Positions 43,066 through 54,885 of a stretch of 64,000 nt of DNA are shown here, one piece after another (the stretch's first letter is position 1; each line of letters starts with the position of its first letter). The notes beneath the pieces were generated by a model. That model was not told the DNA's origin. It saw only the letters and a program-made list of their open reading frames with translations, and made no database searches. This DNA is from Triglochin maritima (taxonomy: Eukaryota > Streptophyta > Magnoliopsida > Alismatales > Juncaginaceae), in contig OY821775.1 of NCBI GenBank assembly GCA_963682175.1, forward strand, positions 10,326,501 through 10,390,500, in the 5' to 3' direction. A program made the translations under genes and the position numbers.

Positions 43066-43899
43066 AGGGCTGTCAAGTTCTGCTCGGGTTCGATAGATCG
43101 CTCGATGTTCGCTCGATTTTTCTCCGATTTTGCTCGAAGTTGCTCGGATCGATAAGTAACGAGCCGAGCACGAGCATACCCCGCTCGCTCGATGCTCGCT
43201 CGGTGCTCGCTCATTTGTCGCTCGAAATCTGATTACTATATCTAATTATTTGATTAACATGAATATTCTATCCAATTACCCAATCGGTTAAGTATTAAAC
43301 TCATTTAATAAACTAATTTACCAAACACAACAATCCATTTAACAAACCAAACCAAAATACTCATAACAATCAAAACCTTATTAGTCTTAAATTTTTCGTT
43401 TTCCATTATTATTATTATTATTATTATTTCTTTTCTTTTTCTCATTCTTTTCTACACCAAAAGTTCAAATAAATTAAGGTTTGAGTCAGGTGGATGATCT
43501 TATTTATAAGATGTTGATGTTGTGAGTTGTCCTATAATTGAAGAGATTGTGTTTGATTTTAAGATTTTGTTGATTTTGTATGATCTAAGTGTATAATCTT
43601 ATTTATAAGATGTTGATGTTGTCGTATAATTTATAAGATTGTGTTTATTTTAGGTGTTAATTTTAAAATTATGTTAGTAACTATTATTATATTTGTCTTA
43701 AGTAATCTTATAATTTAATTGTTAGGACAACATTATTAGCAATTCAATACAACAAAAAAAATTCAGGTTAACAAGCCGCTCGTGAGCCGCTCGCGAGCAG
43801 GTCGAACCGAGCACGAGCAGAATTTTCCGCTCGAAACCCTTAACGAGTCAATCTTGAGCAGGCTCGGATCACTCGTTTAGAGATCGATTACACCCCTAA
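43066..43899. mobile_element. hAT-like MITE with GCTCG-rich ends
   Basis: Ends are AGGGCTGTCA on the left and, reversed, AGGGGTGTAA on the right, flanked by the 8-base duplication TAGCAGGT (43058-43065 and 43900-43907; one more base on each side also matches). Both sub-ends (43075-43225 and 43775-43880) are dense in GCTCG/CGAGC words arranged in both orientations, as seen in subterminal repeats bound by hAT transposases (inference). The middle is AT-rich with no frame. Confidence 0.78.
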
Positions 43900-43907
43900 T
43901 AGCAGGT

Positions 43908-44335
43908 CTTTCAATTTTCATTTCCAAAATAAATAAAAAATTAAACCATATTCATATGTATTTCAAAACACGTTCTTACAAGTGTCTTGGTGTGAAAAAA
44001 CATACCTTTTTAGACCATTTTTAAATAACGTCTTGAATAGCTTTTATAGACACTTTATTACAATTGTTTTTCTTTCAAATATCGTAATAAATGTCTGAAA
44101 GGATTATTTGCCAAAATACTTTTTTTTAAATGTCTACAAAATGTCTTAGGATGTTTCCCTTTGTATGTACACAAATGATATTGAATAGTCTACTAAACAC
44201 CCATTACAATCTACAATCTTGTTGGTAGGGACATCCATTACAAATTACAATGAGTCTTACATATGATGACACAACTAAAAAGGGAATGAAACCGACCCAC
44301 CGTATCCAAATACCAGCAACACATTAATTGCCAAG
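43908..44335. other. Upstream region of COMT-like gene 2
   Basis: AT-rich; no clear TATA box was picked. No other gene. Confidence 0.4.
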
Positions 44336-46076
44336 ATGGCATCCACACAGAACACCACTCCAGCAGAAGATAGCTTTAAGGGAGAGGAGGAAGCCTACTC
44401 CTATGCAATGCAATTGGCCACCTTCTCCGCCCTCCCCATGACCCTCAAGGCTGCCATCGACCTCGGCGTGCTCGACATCATTGCCAAGGCCGGAACCGAA
44501 GGCAAATACCTCTCAACCAAAGAAATAGCCAAAGACCTCTCCGCGAACAACCCCGATGCTCCTCTATTGCTTCAACGCATGCTGAATCTCCTTGCAAGCT
44601 ACAATATCTTCACTTGCATCGACGAGACGGAAAGTGATGGAGTCACCATCACAAGGCGATACGGACCGGCCCTTGTGTGCAAGTACCTCAGCAAGGATGA
44701 GGATGGTGTCTCTTTGGCCGGTTTGTGCGGTTTGTTTCAGGACAAAGTTCTAATGGAAAGCTGGTAAGGAAGTTATTCGTTTAGATTGTAAAGAAGCCTA
44801 GTTAATAAAAAGTTGTGATGTAATGCAACTATTTTAATGTGAAGGTATTTTCTGAAGGATGCTGTGATTGAAGGGGGGAGTAATTCCTTCAACAAAGCCC
44901 ATGCCATGACGTTTTTCGAGTACTTGAAGAAAGATTTAAGGTTTAGGGTGATATTCAATGCCAGCATGTCTGACCACTCGACTATGATAATGAAGAACAT
45001 CCTCAAGTCATACTCAGGATTGGAAGAGTTTGGATCAATTGTAGATGTTGGTGGGGGTGTTGGAGTTTCGTTAAGCATGATCGTCTCGAAGTACCCTAGT
45101 ATCAAAGGAATCAACTTCGATCTACCCCATGTCATCTCCCAGGCCCCCTCTTTCCCAGGTTCTTGAAATATTAGAACAACATAGAGATCACGTTGTAGTA
45201 TTATATTCACACTGTTTTTGTGTCAGTTTTTTATTTATGCCAACAGTATTTCTTTTGGCTTTTTAAAGGTGTAGATAATTTTGCGGGGGATATGTTTGAG
45301 AGCGTTCCAAGTGGAGATGCCATTTTCTTGAAGGTGACTATTTTGAGTATAATTTCCTAAATTTTGTCCAAATAATTTCGGATAAATTAATGCCTTCTAA
45401 GTTATAAAACTTCACTCACAATATCACATACCCTTAGCTTTAATAAAAACATTCAATTATACATAATCAAGCATTTGTGTATTAATTTTGAATAACGTAG
45501 ATTCAACTTCACATGAAATCGAGTTTAGAATGTCGATCTCATTATTGCAGGTTTTAATAAGTGCATAAAATATGTTTAACTAAGCTCTAAATGTTATTTT
45601 GCATGATGGACAATTGAAAGTTTAACTCAAACAAGAGGGTATTCGTGTGGAATATTAGTGGGTGTAGGAAATAATATTTTTCTTTATATCTTTAAAGGAT
45701 ATTTACAGAATTACCAAATATAAAAAATCTATTATTTTTTGTCACTCTTCAACAAATTTCTCTCTATGTTTGATGGTTTTAGTGGATTCTTCATGGCTGG
45801 AGTGATGAATGCTGTCTGAAGCTGTTGAAGAACTGCTGGAAGGCATTGCCGGAGACCGGAAAGGTTATAGTCGTGGAAGGGATGCTCTCTGCATCACCGG
45901 AGTTGAGCACTGCAGCCAAGGCCATGTTCCACTTCGACATGATCATGTTGGCAAACCCTGCAGGCATGGAGAGGACTGAGAATGAATTTCAGTTGATGGC
46001 AATGAAAGCTGGATTCTCTCAATTCAAGGTCGCTTGTCATGTTTCCAACATGTATGTCTTGGAGTTTATCAAGTAG
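44336..46076 (+). CDS. COMT-like O-methyltransferase 2, intact frame
   Basis: Four exons, 44336-44763, 44845-45158, 45269-45333 and 45783-46076, give 366 residues. Exon 1-3 lengths (428, 314 and 65 bases) are identical to those of gene 1; exon 4 differs only by the extra codon in gene 1. Features: dimerisation domain ([20 protein letters not shown]), GPALVCKYL, substrate-pocket [23 protein letters not shown]-binding [15 protein letters not shown] and [26 protein letters not shown], and the catalytic [13 protein letters not shown]. The histidine is kept but the Asp that normally follows it (HDW) is Gly here. The later glutamate motifs VIVVEG and RTENEFQLM are present. The enzyme should transfer methyl from SAM to a phenolic hydroxyl in the cytosol; the substrate is unknown, and the HGW change might alter activity. 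Confidence 0.9.
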
Positions 46077-47683
46077 ATGTTTAATTTGCTATTAGATGCT
46101 TTAATGTGCTAAAGACTCTTAATTATTATTTGCTTATTGTTCTTATCTACAATTATCATTCCTCACCATAAGTAGTTAATGATTTTTGGTTTTGTCTTAA
46201 TTTGCTTGGTCTTTAGTCTTGATCAATGTAGTGCAAGATAAATTGAAAGAAATGATTGTGAGAACCCACATCCTTTTTTTAAATTATATTAATTTGGATA
46301 ATTCTTTAATGATTATTTCATAAGAGTCCGCGGTGAAGCTAGCAGATAAGAGTTCCAAAGAAATTTGAGAAATTGAGGTCATTTTTTACCATAACGTTGA
46401 ATATTCTTTGGACAAACAATGTTGTCCTCACCAACTCACATAGGAATTGAAAGTTGTCGCTTCAGTTGGTAATGTAATGGCTTTTATTCACCTTTTAAAA
46501 TCGCTTCGTGAAGAATAATTGATCCTCTTCCCAGAATTTCTCCCTTTTAACGGTTTTTAAAGTAAAGAAGCTGATATCATACATGCATTTTGGTCCACTT
46601 ATTGTTCCCATTTATTCAACGTGTAGGCCATATCACTACTTTTCTTGTGACGATAGAGAAAGACTACAATAACCTGTGGGGTTTTAACTCTCAAGTCATA
46701 AAAATAAAAATCTCTTAAGTCATGCAAGACCACAAGTGAAAAGTATGCATCTATGTTTGGGTGATGGAGAAAGGCAACACTAACTTGTGGGCCCTTAAGG
46801 CTGTCGTTTGACGTTAACTTTTCCCTCCACCATCGTTCGTCCACCGCTGTGTTCCGTAGAATTAAGTTTTTAACTTCCTCTATATATAATCTCTAATAAA
46901 AATAGGTTGTACAGTAAGCACTTTAATCACAAGTAAAATTTAAGAACATGCATCAATCTACTTGAAAAGAAAAGCAAATCATACTAGAGTCTGATTCTAA
47001 TATGCCCTGGATAACGTTTGAAGTTCAAAATTCAATATTCCTATTTGCGTCCATTCGGTTATGAGAAAATGACTTGTACTGTCAACTTTCAAACCCTACT
47101 AGTTGACCGTCAAACACCAATAAAAAATCAGGATTAACTCACACCCACACGGCATGATTCGACTCAATCCAACATCCTCCAACCGTCTACAGGTGGGTTC
47201 GGCAGCAGGTCGGAGTTCAAATAAATTAAGGAATAGCAGGGACACAACTAGTGAACCATCATCTACTCAAAAAAGATTCTTGCAAATTTGCTTGTTCGAA
47301 AAAACAAATTTTGGAGAATTCCATGAAATTAATAAACATCAAAATAATATGAAGGCCATCCAAGGAACATAAGATAGGCATGTCATCCAAGAACATATTG
47401 AAAGCCTCGTTAGCTAAGACTGCAAAGTTACTCCAACTTTATTGTAGACCACCAGAAACATATATACAGGTAGTGTGTTCCACAAGTTGCAGTAGACAAT
47501 CGGGTGTCACCGGTCACGTGAAAGAGTTCTCACTTCTCAGGCAAACGACATAGTTCAAATCATATCTTAAAGCCAAGGGTTAGTAAAAATAGAAGCAGCC
47601 CGAGCATCAAAATGGCACAACCATTTCCATAGGGATTGAAGGATCAACAGGTCGGAAAACAAGTTAAACGCGTTCACCAAGCT
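46077..47683. other. Intergenic region between COMT-like gene 2 and PP1
   Basis: 1.6 kb without a supported gene. Both genes point towards it (convergent), so it holds two 3' flanks. Confidence 0.5.
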
Positions 47684-50600
47684 TTAATAACCTCTTCCCC
47701 CCTGTCAAAATTTCCAACCACACAATCAACACAATTAGAGGTATGAAGTTCTACATTCTATAGATATGTATTGATAAAAAATTATTATTATAGATATATA
47801 AAAAGGAATGAGGTAAATGCTGCAGCAATAACATTTGAAGTATAGGAACTGCGTATCCATAAAGGGCTGCGCAATTGGGGATTCTTATTTTGATATAAAT
47901 AACTTTCAATCACAATTACTGCAGATTGATTCATGATGGGTATCTACTCCCCAAACTAGAAACAATGCAGGGTAATTCCTAACAGAATGATTTCAAATGA
48001 CCATTTTTATTGAAGCAGAGACTGTAAGTATAAAAAAATATAAAGGGAAAAAGTGTCTTCAAAGTTCGAAGCACTCATGCCAACCTATTTTGACAAATTG
48101 AGGGTGCCTAGATTGATAAGTGGGTATGCCATCCATGTGAGGAGGCGTAACAGGTTGGGAAAACTGATTATGGCTTCTGTTTGGATACAAAACTCATTCC
48201 TACACGAGCACTTGGGAGTGACTCAAAATGTCATGATAGCGGTTCGGGACAATCATTTAGCAATGTCATGTCAGGGGCAACCGAACTGATAAAAAAAACG
48301 AATCGGGGGCAATAGAAAGGTAACTACCACTCGCACACATAAAAAAGGTAACTACCATCTAGCTTACCATATACCAATATCCTAGAGGTTCAGTCCTTGT
48401 CCGTGCGTTTCAATAATAGCTTTTTACATAACATTTGAAGGTTTTAACGACCACTAAATTTGTAAAAGCATCATGACCAGTTTTGATACGAGCAACCAGA
48501 AGCTCAAACCAATTGAAAATAGTACATTAGGAAGTGGTCGATAGATAAGTGAAGTAATGCAGAAACGATAACCAAATCAATAGGGTTACAAACATGCTTA
48601 AGATATCATGTCCACAAAAAACTGGTACTGTTTCACATGTCAGATCAATCAGAAAATGAAAATGCAACCAGCCTTGGTTTACATGTGATCTGTTCTGGCA
48701 TATCATGACATCAGACTTAACCCGATTTTATAATATATCTACCTTGAAAATAATTATGGTCTATCTAGTGGAACTGGATAGGCAAATGGCAAAACTAAAT
48801 TAGGGTACACTTGAATAGAAACATGATAATTTCAAACTTTCACTCATATCATGTCTTCGTAAACCAAGCCCCAAAACAAATGACTTAATCTTTTTGTGAT
48901 GCAAACGTTTTTTTATCAGTTGCAAATGTTATGGAATTATTTAATGATTGAGAATGGCATAAAAGAGGTGTACCTTTCTTGGAGGTGTCCCTGGTTTCAT
49001 TTTGTTACCAAAGCCAAACTTCACTTTCTTATCAGTTGGCTTAAGGATTTGAAAAGAACACGTCAAGGTATAATCAATACTCATCATAGCCCCAGCATTA
49101 TCAAACTCTCCACAATAATTTGGTGCAGAAAAAATAGTAACAAGATGTCGTTTTGCGAAGAACTCATAGCCGTCTTCTACAACCTAACAAACACCAGATT
49201 GCTAGAACATTAAAAAAGGCTGAAAAGAAGCTAAACAATCTATCTTTACTATACAATAATATAAGAGGCTTCATTCATTGCTACTTTATAAGGAAAAAAA
49301 AGGTGCGTGAAATGGTCGAAATATGAATAATGGTGTCCAGAATTAATATCAGATGGTCTTTCACAAGAGAAAACATTATTGAATACAAGCGCAGAAGCAT
49401 GGAGATTAACTATTGGCAAGATGTTTCCAATCAAGCCTATTTAGCAACCTATTGAAAGTTTCAATTCAATTTAATAATGCAAACTAATTTAAGAGAGCGT
49501 AAAATATTGACTATGAAGTTCAACCTTTTGCTTAAAACCCAATTAAACCCATTTCAGTGTATGATTAAAATTTTAAAATCAACCACCAAATCCAGCAACA
49601 TTATTACAAATTGATTTATTACTTGCAGATATCCCTTGGATGAAGGGATAAAAGCTCACTTTGCAAGTACCTGATGAGCCCGGCAGATGAGATCAAGGTC
49701 ATGCTTTTGAAGAAACTCATTAACCTTGTCGGGTCCAAAAGTGTATGAGACACCTCTGTCATTTTCTCCCCACCCTTGGATGTCATTATCCGGGTCAGAC
49801 CATAGTAAGTCACAAATCAACCCCTGATCTGGGACATCCACTGGTCGAGCAATATTTCGGATCTTGTCCAAGTCGTCCAACTCCGGGGACAGGCCACCAT
49901 GCATGCATAATATCTTTTCATCGATTAGCGCAGCCACAGGTAAACAGTTGAAGGAATCGGTAAATATTTTCCAAAGACGAACGTTAAACCTCCTTTTGCA
50001 CTCATCATAGAACCCATAAATACGGTTAATTGATGCACATTCATGGTTGCCCCTTAGAAGAAAGAAATTTTCTGGGTATTTTATCTTATAAGCAAGTAGA
50101 AGGCATATAGTCTCAATACTCTGCTTGCCACGGTCAACATAGTCTCCAAGGAAAAGATAATTGGCTTCTGGAGGGAAACCCCCATATTCAAACAGTCGGA
50201 GAAGGTCAGTGTATTGACCATGAATATCACCTACAAGAAGGACAAAATAGACTCAACATTAAACATAACAAATGTAGGTTACTTTAGAAATGTGAAGTGA
50301 CGTGCCATGATGCTTGTGGGAGAAGTGGAAATAAATCTTATCAATGAATTATAATGTTGATGTCCTCCAGACCTAATTACCAAATCATAAACATATTCAA
50401 CCATAAGAGCAATCAGACTTCACTTGCTGAGGTAGAAATAGTACATGTTCATTCAACACTTCATGCAACATAATCGCATCCTCTTGTAGTCTATCATAAA
50501 TCACAACCATTAAGGTAATAAACCTTTACACAACAATGTGTACAAGGTGAAACATAACAACATGCTATAGTGAAGATGGAAAAAAGCCTATAGCATAATT

Positions 50601-52654
50601 ATTCATAGAATACTGAATAAGGCTGCTGCCTGAGAAACTGCTAATATACGAGCCACAAAGTGATCATAATGCTAAGAAATGACCGATCAAAAAAATGCAA
50701 GGAAATATTTTTTAATTGTTGATGATTTAGCGACCCATGGGCAAATTTTATTTAACTATAACAAAGTAAATTCATAGGGCTATCAGAAACATCCATCCAC
50801 ACTCAAATAAAACCACTACATATAAACAGAAACCAAAAGCATAGGAGAAATTTCTTAAAGTAACAGATCCCCTTAACCTGTCTCATCCAACATCAGCCAA
50901 GCACCTCTTTCAATCCTCTAAGATTAACCAATATTCCAGTTCAAAGCCCCAACTTGTTCCCTTTTTGCCCCCAAAAATGAGACTTCATAACACCTCATCT
51001 CAAATGACTGTTTCCACAGATAAATTCCTCGCAGAACGACTCTGTTTTGGTGGATTCAGATGTTACACCACATTGGTACACCACTAACGGACAGATCCTC
51101 CGGAATTCCTCGTCCCCTCCTAACTAGCAAAATTGTCTCATGTGTTCCAAGAACTGATCACATGGCTTGAGATCCCAATCTACTGCCCCTTCAATATTCT
51201 AGCCAGATTTCTCAAACAGGCTGCCAAAATGCTATGCTCATATGACAAGTGCTTGACATCCTCTTTGACGTCCAAGCACAAAAGGTGCCTATTAGCTGAC
51301 TTCCATGCCCTCTTCTTCAATTGGACTTCACCAAGTGCCACTCTTGAGTCTTGATGAACCAACCAAGCAAAAGCTTGGGCACTCACTTGTTCCGGATCAA
51401 CTTAGGCTCCGTCTCAAGGACAATACACAACAATTTTAGTATTTGGAATGGGTTTTTTTTCTTCTTTAACTACATTATTCAGAAGAAGAAAAATGTTTCG
51501 TATTTTTGAGCTCATAATTTGAATAAGTATACATGCACCCTTGTACATGTTTCTTGATGCTGAAGGCTGAAGCACCCTCACAGAGCAGGAGATTCAGTCT
51601 AATTAGCTGTAGAAGTATGATAACTAAAAGTCTACAAATTCATCTACGTTACAAAAATAACAAGATAACACAGAACTAGAACAAGGATGCCAAAAGTCTA
51701 TTGATAAAGAAAAGAATGCAAGAAGTCTCTTTCTTCAGGATTATAGTTATTGCATCAATTAGTTCATCTGTATGGTAACATCTCCTTGAATCATGAATCC
51801 TGAGAAAACAATCAAAATTTGACCGATTCACAGGCACGGTAACTCTCCTGATTTTGCTAAATACAACTCTACAATTGCTTATGACAGTAGCATCTCAAGG
51901 TACAAGAGAAGTATCACAGTATAATAACAGTTATAATATGTTCGGATATGAAATTAAGAGTAATCTAATAAACATAATATAACTTTCTATATGATGATTC
52001 TAATAGTAACCCATAAGAAAAAAATTCATAAGAAAACATGTCCCGTGCCTTTTAAAACATAAAGGTGCTTTGATTGGCTGGGGTGATTGACTCCCCTTTT
52101 ATCTAGTTTCTTGGCATTTTTAGGCCCACACACTCGACAACACTTTTCACCTAGATCAAGTATATTATGATTCAGAGACAAACATAAAGTCATAGCAATC
52201 GTAGTGTTGCAGCGATCAATTTTATGCAAGGTTTCACACAAAGCACTACTCCAAGTTACAACCTCCCACAAATTCATTAAACCATGCTTAAACGTGTAAC
52301 CAACCAGATAAATCATCCTAATGCAATCCATCCAAAATAACTTTTGCAATCACAATCATCATACGGACCCCAACGAATCTAGAACGCAAGTTAAAGGGGA
52401 TTTCGATGTCCATGTATCAACATATCGAGATTCTAGAACACGAAGGAGAAGCAACGAAACGAAAAATTACCACAAATCTTGATAGGAGCTTCCAATTCGA
52501 GGAGATTGGGCTGGGAGAGGAAAATTTCCTTAGAGACGGTGCAAATCTGACGGATTTCGGCCTCGGTGAGCTGCACCTTCTTCCCCATCTTCCCACTCTT
52601 GACCTCCAGAAGCCTCCGGATCATGTCGTCCAACACGCCCTCCTCGATCGACAT
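47684..52654 (-). CDS. TOPP: Serine/threonine protein phosphatase PP1 catalytic subunit (TOPP type)
   Basis: Minus-strand exons: 52471-52654, 49671-50230, 48974-49183 and probably 47684-47701, all with GT-AG borders, give about 323 residues. Exon 1 encodes the N-terminal [18 protein letters not shown] and ends in LEAPIKICG. Exon 2 holds the metal-binding motifs GDIHGQ, GDYVDRG and RGNHE, plus CMHGGL and ICRAHQ. Exon 3 has [32 protein letters not shown] and the tail KPGTPPRK. The last exon is only 18 bases (GGRGY then TAA); it follows a good TTTTGACAG acceptor, and plant PP1 tails of the TPP-K-GG type are familiar from memory. Without it, reading through the exon 3 donor would add about eight codons before a stop. 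PP1 dephosphorylates Ser/Thr on many nuclear and cytosolic proteins, directed by regulatory subunits. Intron 1 is 2.24 kb. Confidence 0.92.
50231..52470 (-). other. Intron 1 of the PP1 gene
   Basis: A 2.24-kb intron between codons for the split glycine of ICGDIHG. No nested gene or element is recognised; the open frames near 51133-51386 show no domain. Confidence 0.75.
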
Positions 52655-52923
52655 CTCTTCTCAACTCCAGGGTTCGGTGGTGGTCGGAACGAGATCGGAA
52701 TGAAACCCTAGAAAAATAAAAATAATTGGGGCGGTGCGGTGGGGTTGGGGTGTGAAATGTGTGATGTTTGTTTTTGTACGGTCTGGTGGTGTTGGATTGT
52801 CTTTTGTAACTTGTTTTGCCCTTTTGTCTTCGTCCGGTTGGTGGGCCCAAACCGACCCGATTGGTGGTCCCACTGGGTGGGGGGTGGGGACTCCCACTTT
52901 GGTCCGTCTGTGTGTGGTTCTTA

Positions 52924-53252
52924 GAGTACCATTAACGGCGCCTATGTAATTCTCGGGCGTCCTGGTTTCTTTATCAGCCATGTCAGCTTCTCTATCCGTC
53001 ACGTCAGCTCGAACTAATCTCTTAAATTTTTCTTAACCACACCCAGAAACAACTTAAACGCCCTACATTCTCTCCCCTACACGTCATTTCGGGATTAATT
53101 CTAGACAAAACACGAAAAAATATCAAAAAATTCTAGAAAATATAAACAAATAAAAAACTTATTTTCATAAAAATATATTTGAAAAAACAATTTTAAATAT
53201 TTTTTAAAATATTTTCTAAACACAAAAACACAAAAAATGACCAATAGGGCAC
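52924..53252. mobile_element. Second copy of the TTA-type MITE family
   Basis: Starts GAGTACCATTAACGGCGCC after TTA (52921-52923). It shares with the reverse complement of the 18523-18850 element the order GAGYAYY..TTAACRGCGCC, two CACGTCAGC-like words (ATGTCAGCTTCTCT, CACGTCAGCTCG) and CTACATTCTCTC-like sequence. The right end is uncertain; ACCAATAGGGCAC near 53240-53252 resembles the reversed partner terminus, but no TTA follows. It lies about 270 bases upstream of the PP1 start codon. Confidence 0.6.
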
Positions 53253-53301
53253 GACACCAACAAACCAAGGGCAAGGAAAATTGAAGCCTAGGTTATCCAG
53301 T

Positions 53302-54035
53302 AGAGTTCAATGCACTGCTCGGATAAGGGTCTCCGGAAACCCAGCAAGGGGTTACCACATTAACTTTGTGGATCTTAAACATAACCACGTCATGCTTGAA
53401 CAGGAGCAAATGCGTTTTCTCAGACAAAAATGAACCGTCCCTGAGGCCGCCAAAGCACGAATATCGTGCAATGATACTGTTGGGATATCGGCTGCTAAGA
53501 CCATGCAATTTTTTGTGGTCGAGGCTGGAGGTCATGACAAATTGACTTTCAACGAAAGGGATTTAAGGTTTGTGTTCTTTCTGCCTAACATAATTGAAGT
53601 TGAACAATTTGCGACTGGTCTTAGTGGTTCCTGTGTGCAGGAATGTTGTGAACGAAGTCAGAAATTTAAAGATGGGACCTGGTGATGCACAAGCTCTTCA
53701 GAACTATTTCATTAGGATGCAGAAGATTGATTCCATGTTTTTCTATGTAATGGATATGGATGACGAATGAAGACTACGGAACGTGTTTTGGGCTGACTGT
53801 CGTTCTAGAGCTGCATATTCATACTTTGGAGACGCATTATGTTTCGACACCACCTACATTACAAACAAATACGACATGCCTTTTGCCTCATTTGTAGGAG
53901 TTAATCACCATTTCGAGTCAGTTTTGCTCGGTTGCGCTTTGCTGTCTTCTGAGACCACTGAAAATTACATATGGTTGTTCCAAACATGGTTGTCGTGCAT
54001 GAACGGTAAGGTGTGGCTATGTCCAGTTAAAGGTT
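53302..54035 (+). pseudogene. FAR1-related / MULE transposase remnant
   Basis: Reads as a FAR1-type protein in pieces. First comes the end of the FAR1 zinc-binding domain (CTARIRVSGNPARGYHINFV then DLKHNHVMLEQEQMRFLR), then a stop, then a linker (PEAAKARISCNDTVG). After a frame change, GDAQALQNYFIRMQKIDSMF follows, a stop TGA at 53768-53770, then the MULE core RNVFWADCRSRAAYSYFGDA, CFDTTYITNKYDMPFASFVG and NHHFESVLLGCALLSSETTE. The frame ends at 54038 where the minisatellite begins, so the C-terminal half including the SWIM zinc finger is missing. FAR1/FHY3 are domesticated MULE transposases; this copy looks like transposon debris, not a host regulator. Confidence 0.8.
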
Positions 54036-54885
54036 TGTGACTGTTCAGTTTAAGTTGTGTATGTGTTCGGTTTAAGTGGTGGAATTGTTTGGTTTAAGTG
54101 GTGGAACTGTTCGGTTTAAGTGGTGTGACTGTTCGGTTTAAGGTGTGAATCCGTTCGGTTTAAGTGGTGTGACTGTTCGGTTTAAGGTGTGTATGTATTC
54201 TGTTTAAGTGGTGGAACTGTTCGGTTTAAGTGATGGAACTATTCGGTTTAAGTGGTGTGACTGTTCGGTTTAAGTGGCGTGACTATTCGGTTTAAGGTGT
54301 GATTGTTCGGTTTAAGTGGTGTGACTGTTCGGTTTAAGGTGTGACTGTTCGGTTTAAGTGGTGGAACGGTTCGGTTTAAGGTGTGTATGTGTTTCGGTTT
54401 AAGTGGTTGAACTGTTCGGTTTAAGTGGTGTGATTGTTCGGTTTAAGGTGTGAATCCGTTCGGTTTAAGGTGTGAATCCGTTCGGTTTAAGTTGTATGTC
54501 TGTTTGGATTAAGTTGTTTGTCTGTTCGGAATAAGCTGTCTGTCTGTTCGGAATATGTTGTGTGTTTGTTCGGTTTAAGTTGTATGTCTGTTCGGATTAA
54601 GTTGTCGGTCTGTTTGGAATAAGATGTCTGTCTGTTCGGAATATGTTGTGTGTCTTTTCGGATTAAGTTGTGTGTCTGTTCCGATTAAGTTGTGGGTCTG
54701 TTCGGATTTAGTTGTGTGACTATTCAGTTTAAGGTGTGAATCCGTTCGGTTTAAGTTGTATGTCTGTTCGGTTTAAGTTATATGTCTGTTCGGATTAAGT
54801 TGTCTGTCTGTTCGGAATAAGCTGTCTGTCTGTTCGGAATATGTTGTGTGTATGTTCAGTTTAAGTTGTATGTATGTTCGTGAAC
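54020..54885. repeat. Minisatellite of TGTTCGGTTTAAG units
   Basis: More than 35 head-to-tail units of about 17-22 bases built on TGTTCGGTTTAAGTGGTG. The first half (to about 54480) is mostly TTCGGTTTAAGTGGTGTGAC and TTCGGTTTAAGGTGTG; the second half shifts to GTCTGTTCGGAATAAGCTGT and GTTGTATGTCTGTTCGGTTT variants. The array begins just where the FAR1-like frame breaks off. Confidence 0.9.

Noticed and set aside
48053..48289. 78-codon plus-strand frame in the PP1 last intron
   Set aside because: No recognisable domain and no expression signals; antisense to an intron.
51133..51386. Possible gene in PP1 intron 1 (frames on both strands)
   Set aside because: No conserved motif, no promoter or splice support; two overlapping opposite frames suggest chance.
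53783..54040. Functional FAR1/FHY3 light-signalling gene
   Set aside because: The reading frame is broken by stops and frame changes and the C-terminal half is lost into a minisatellite, so it is transposon debris.
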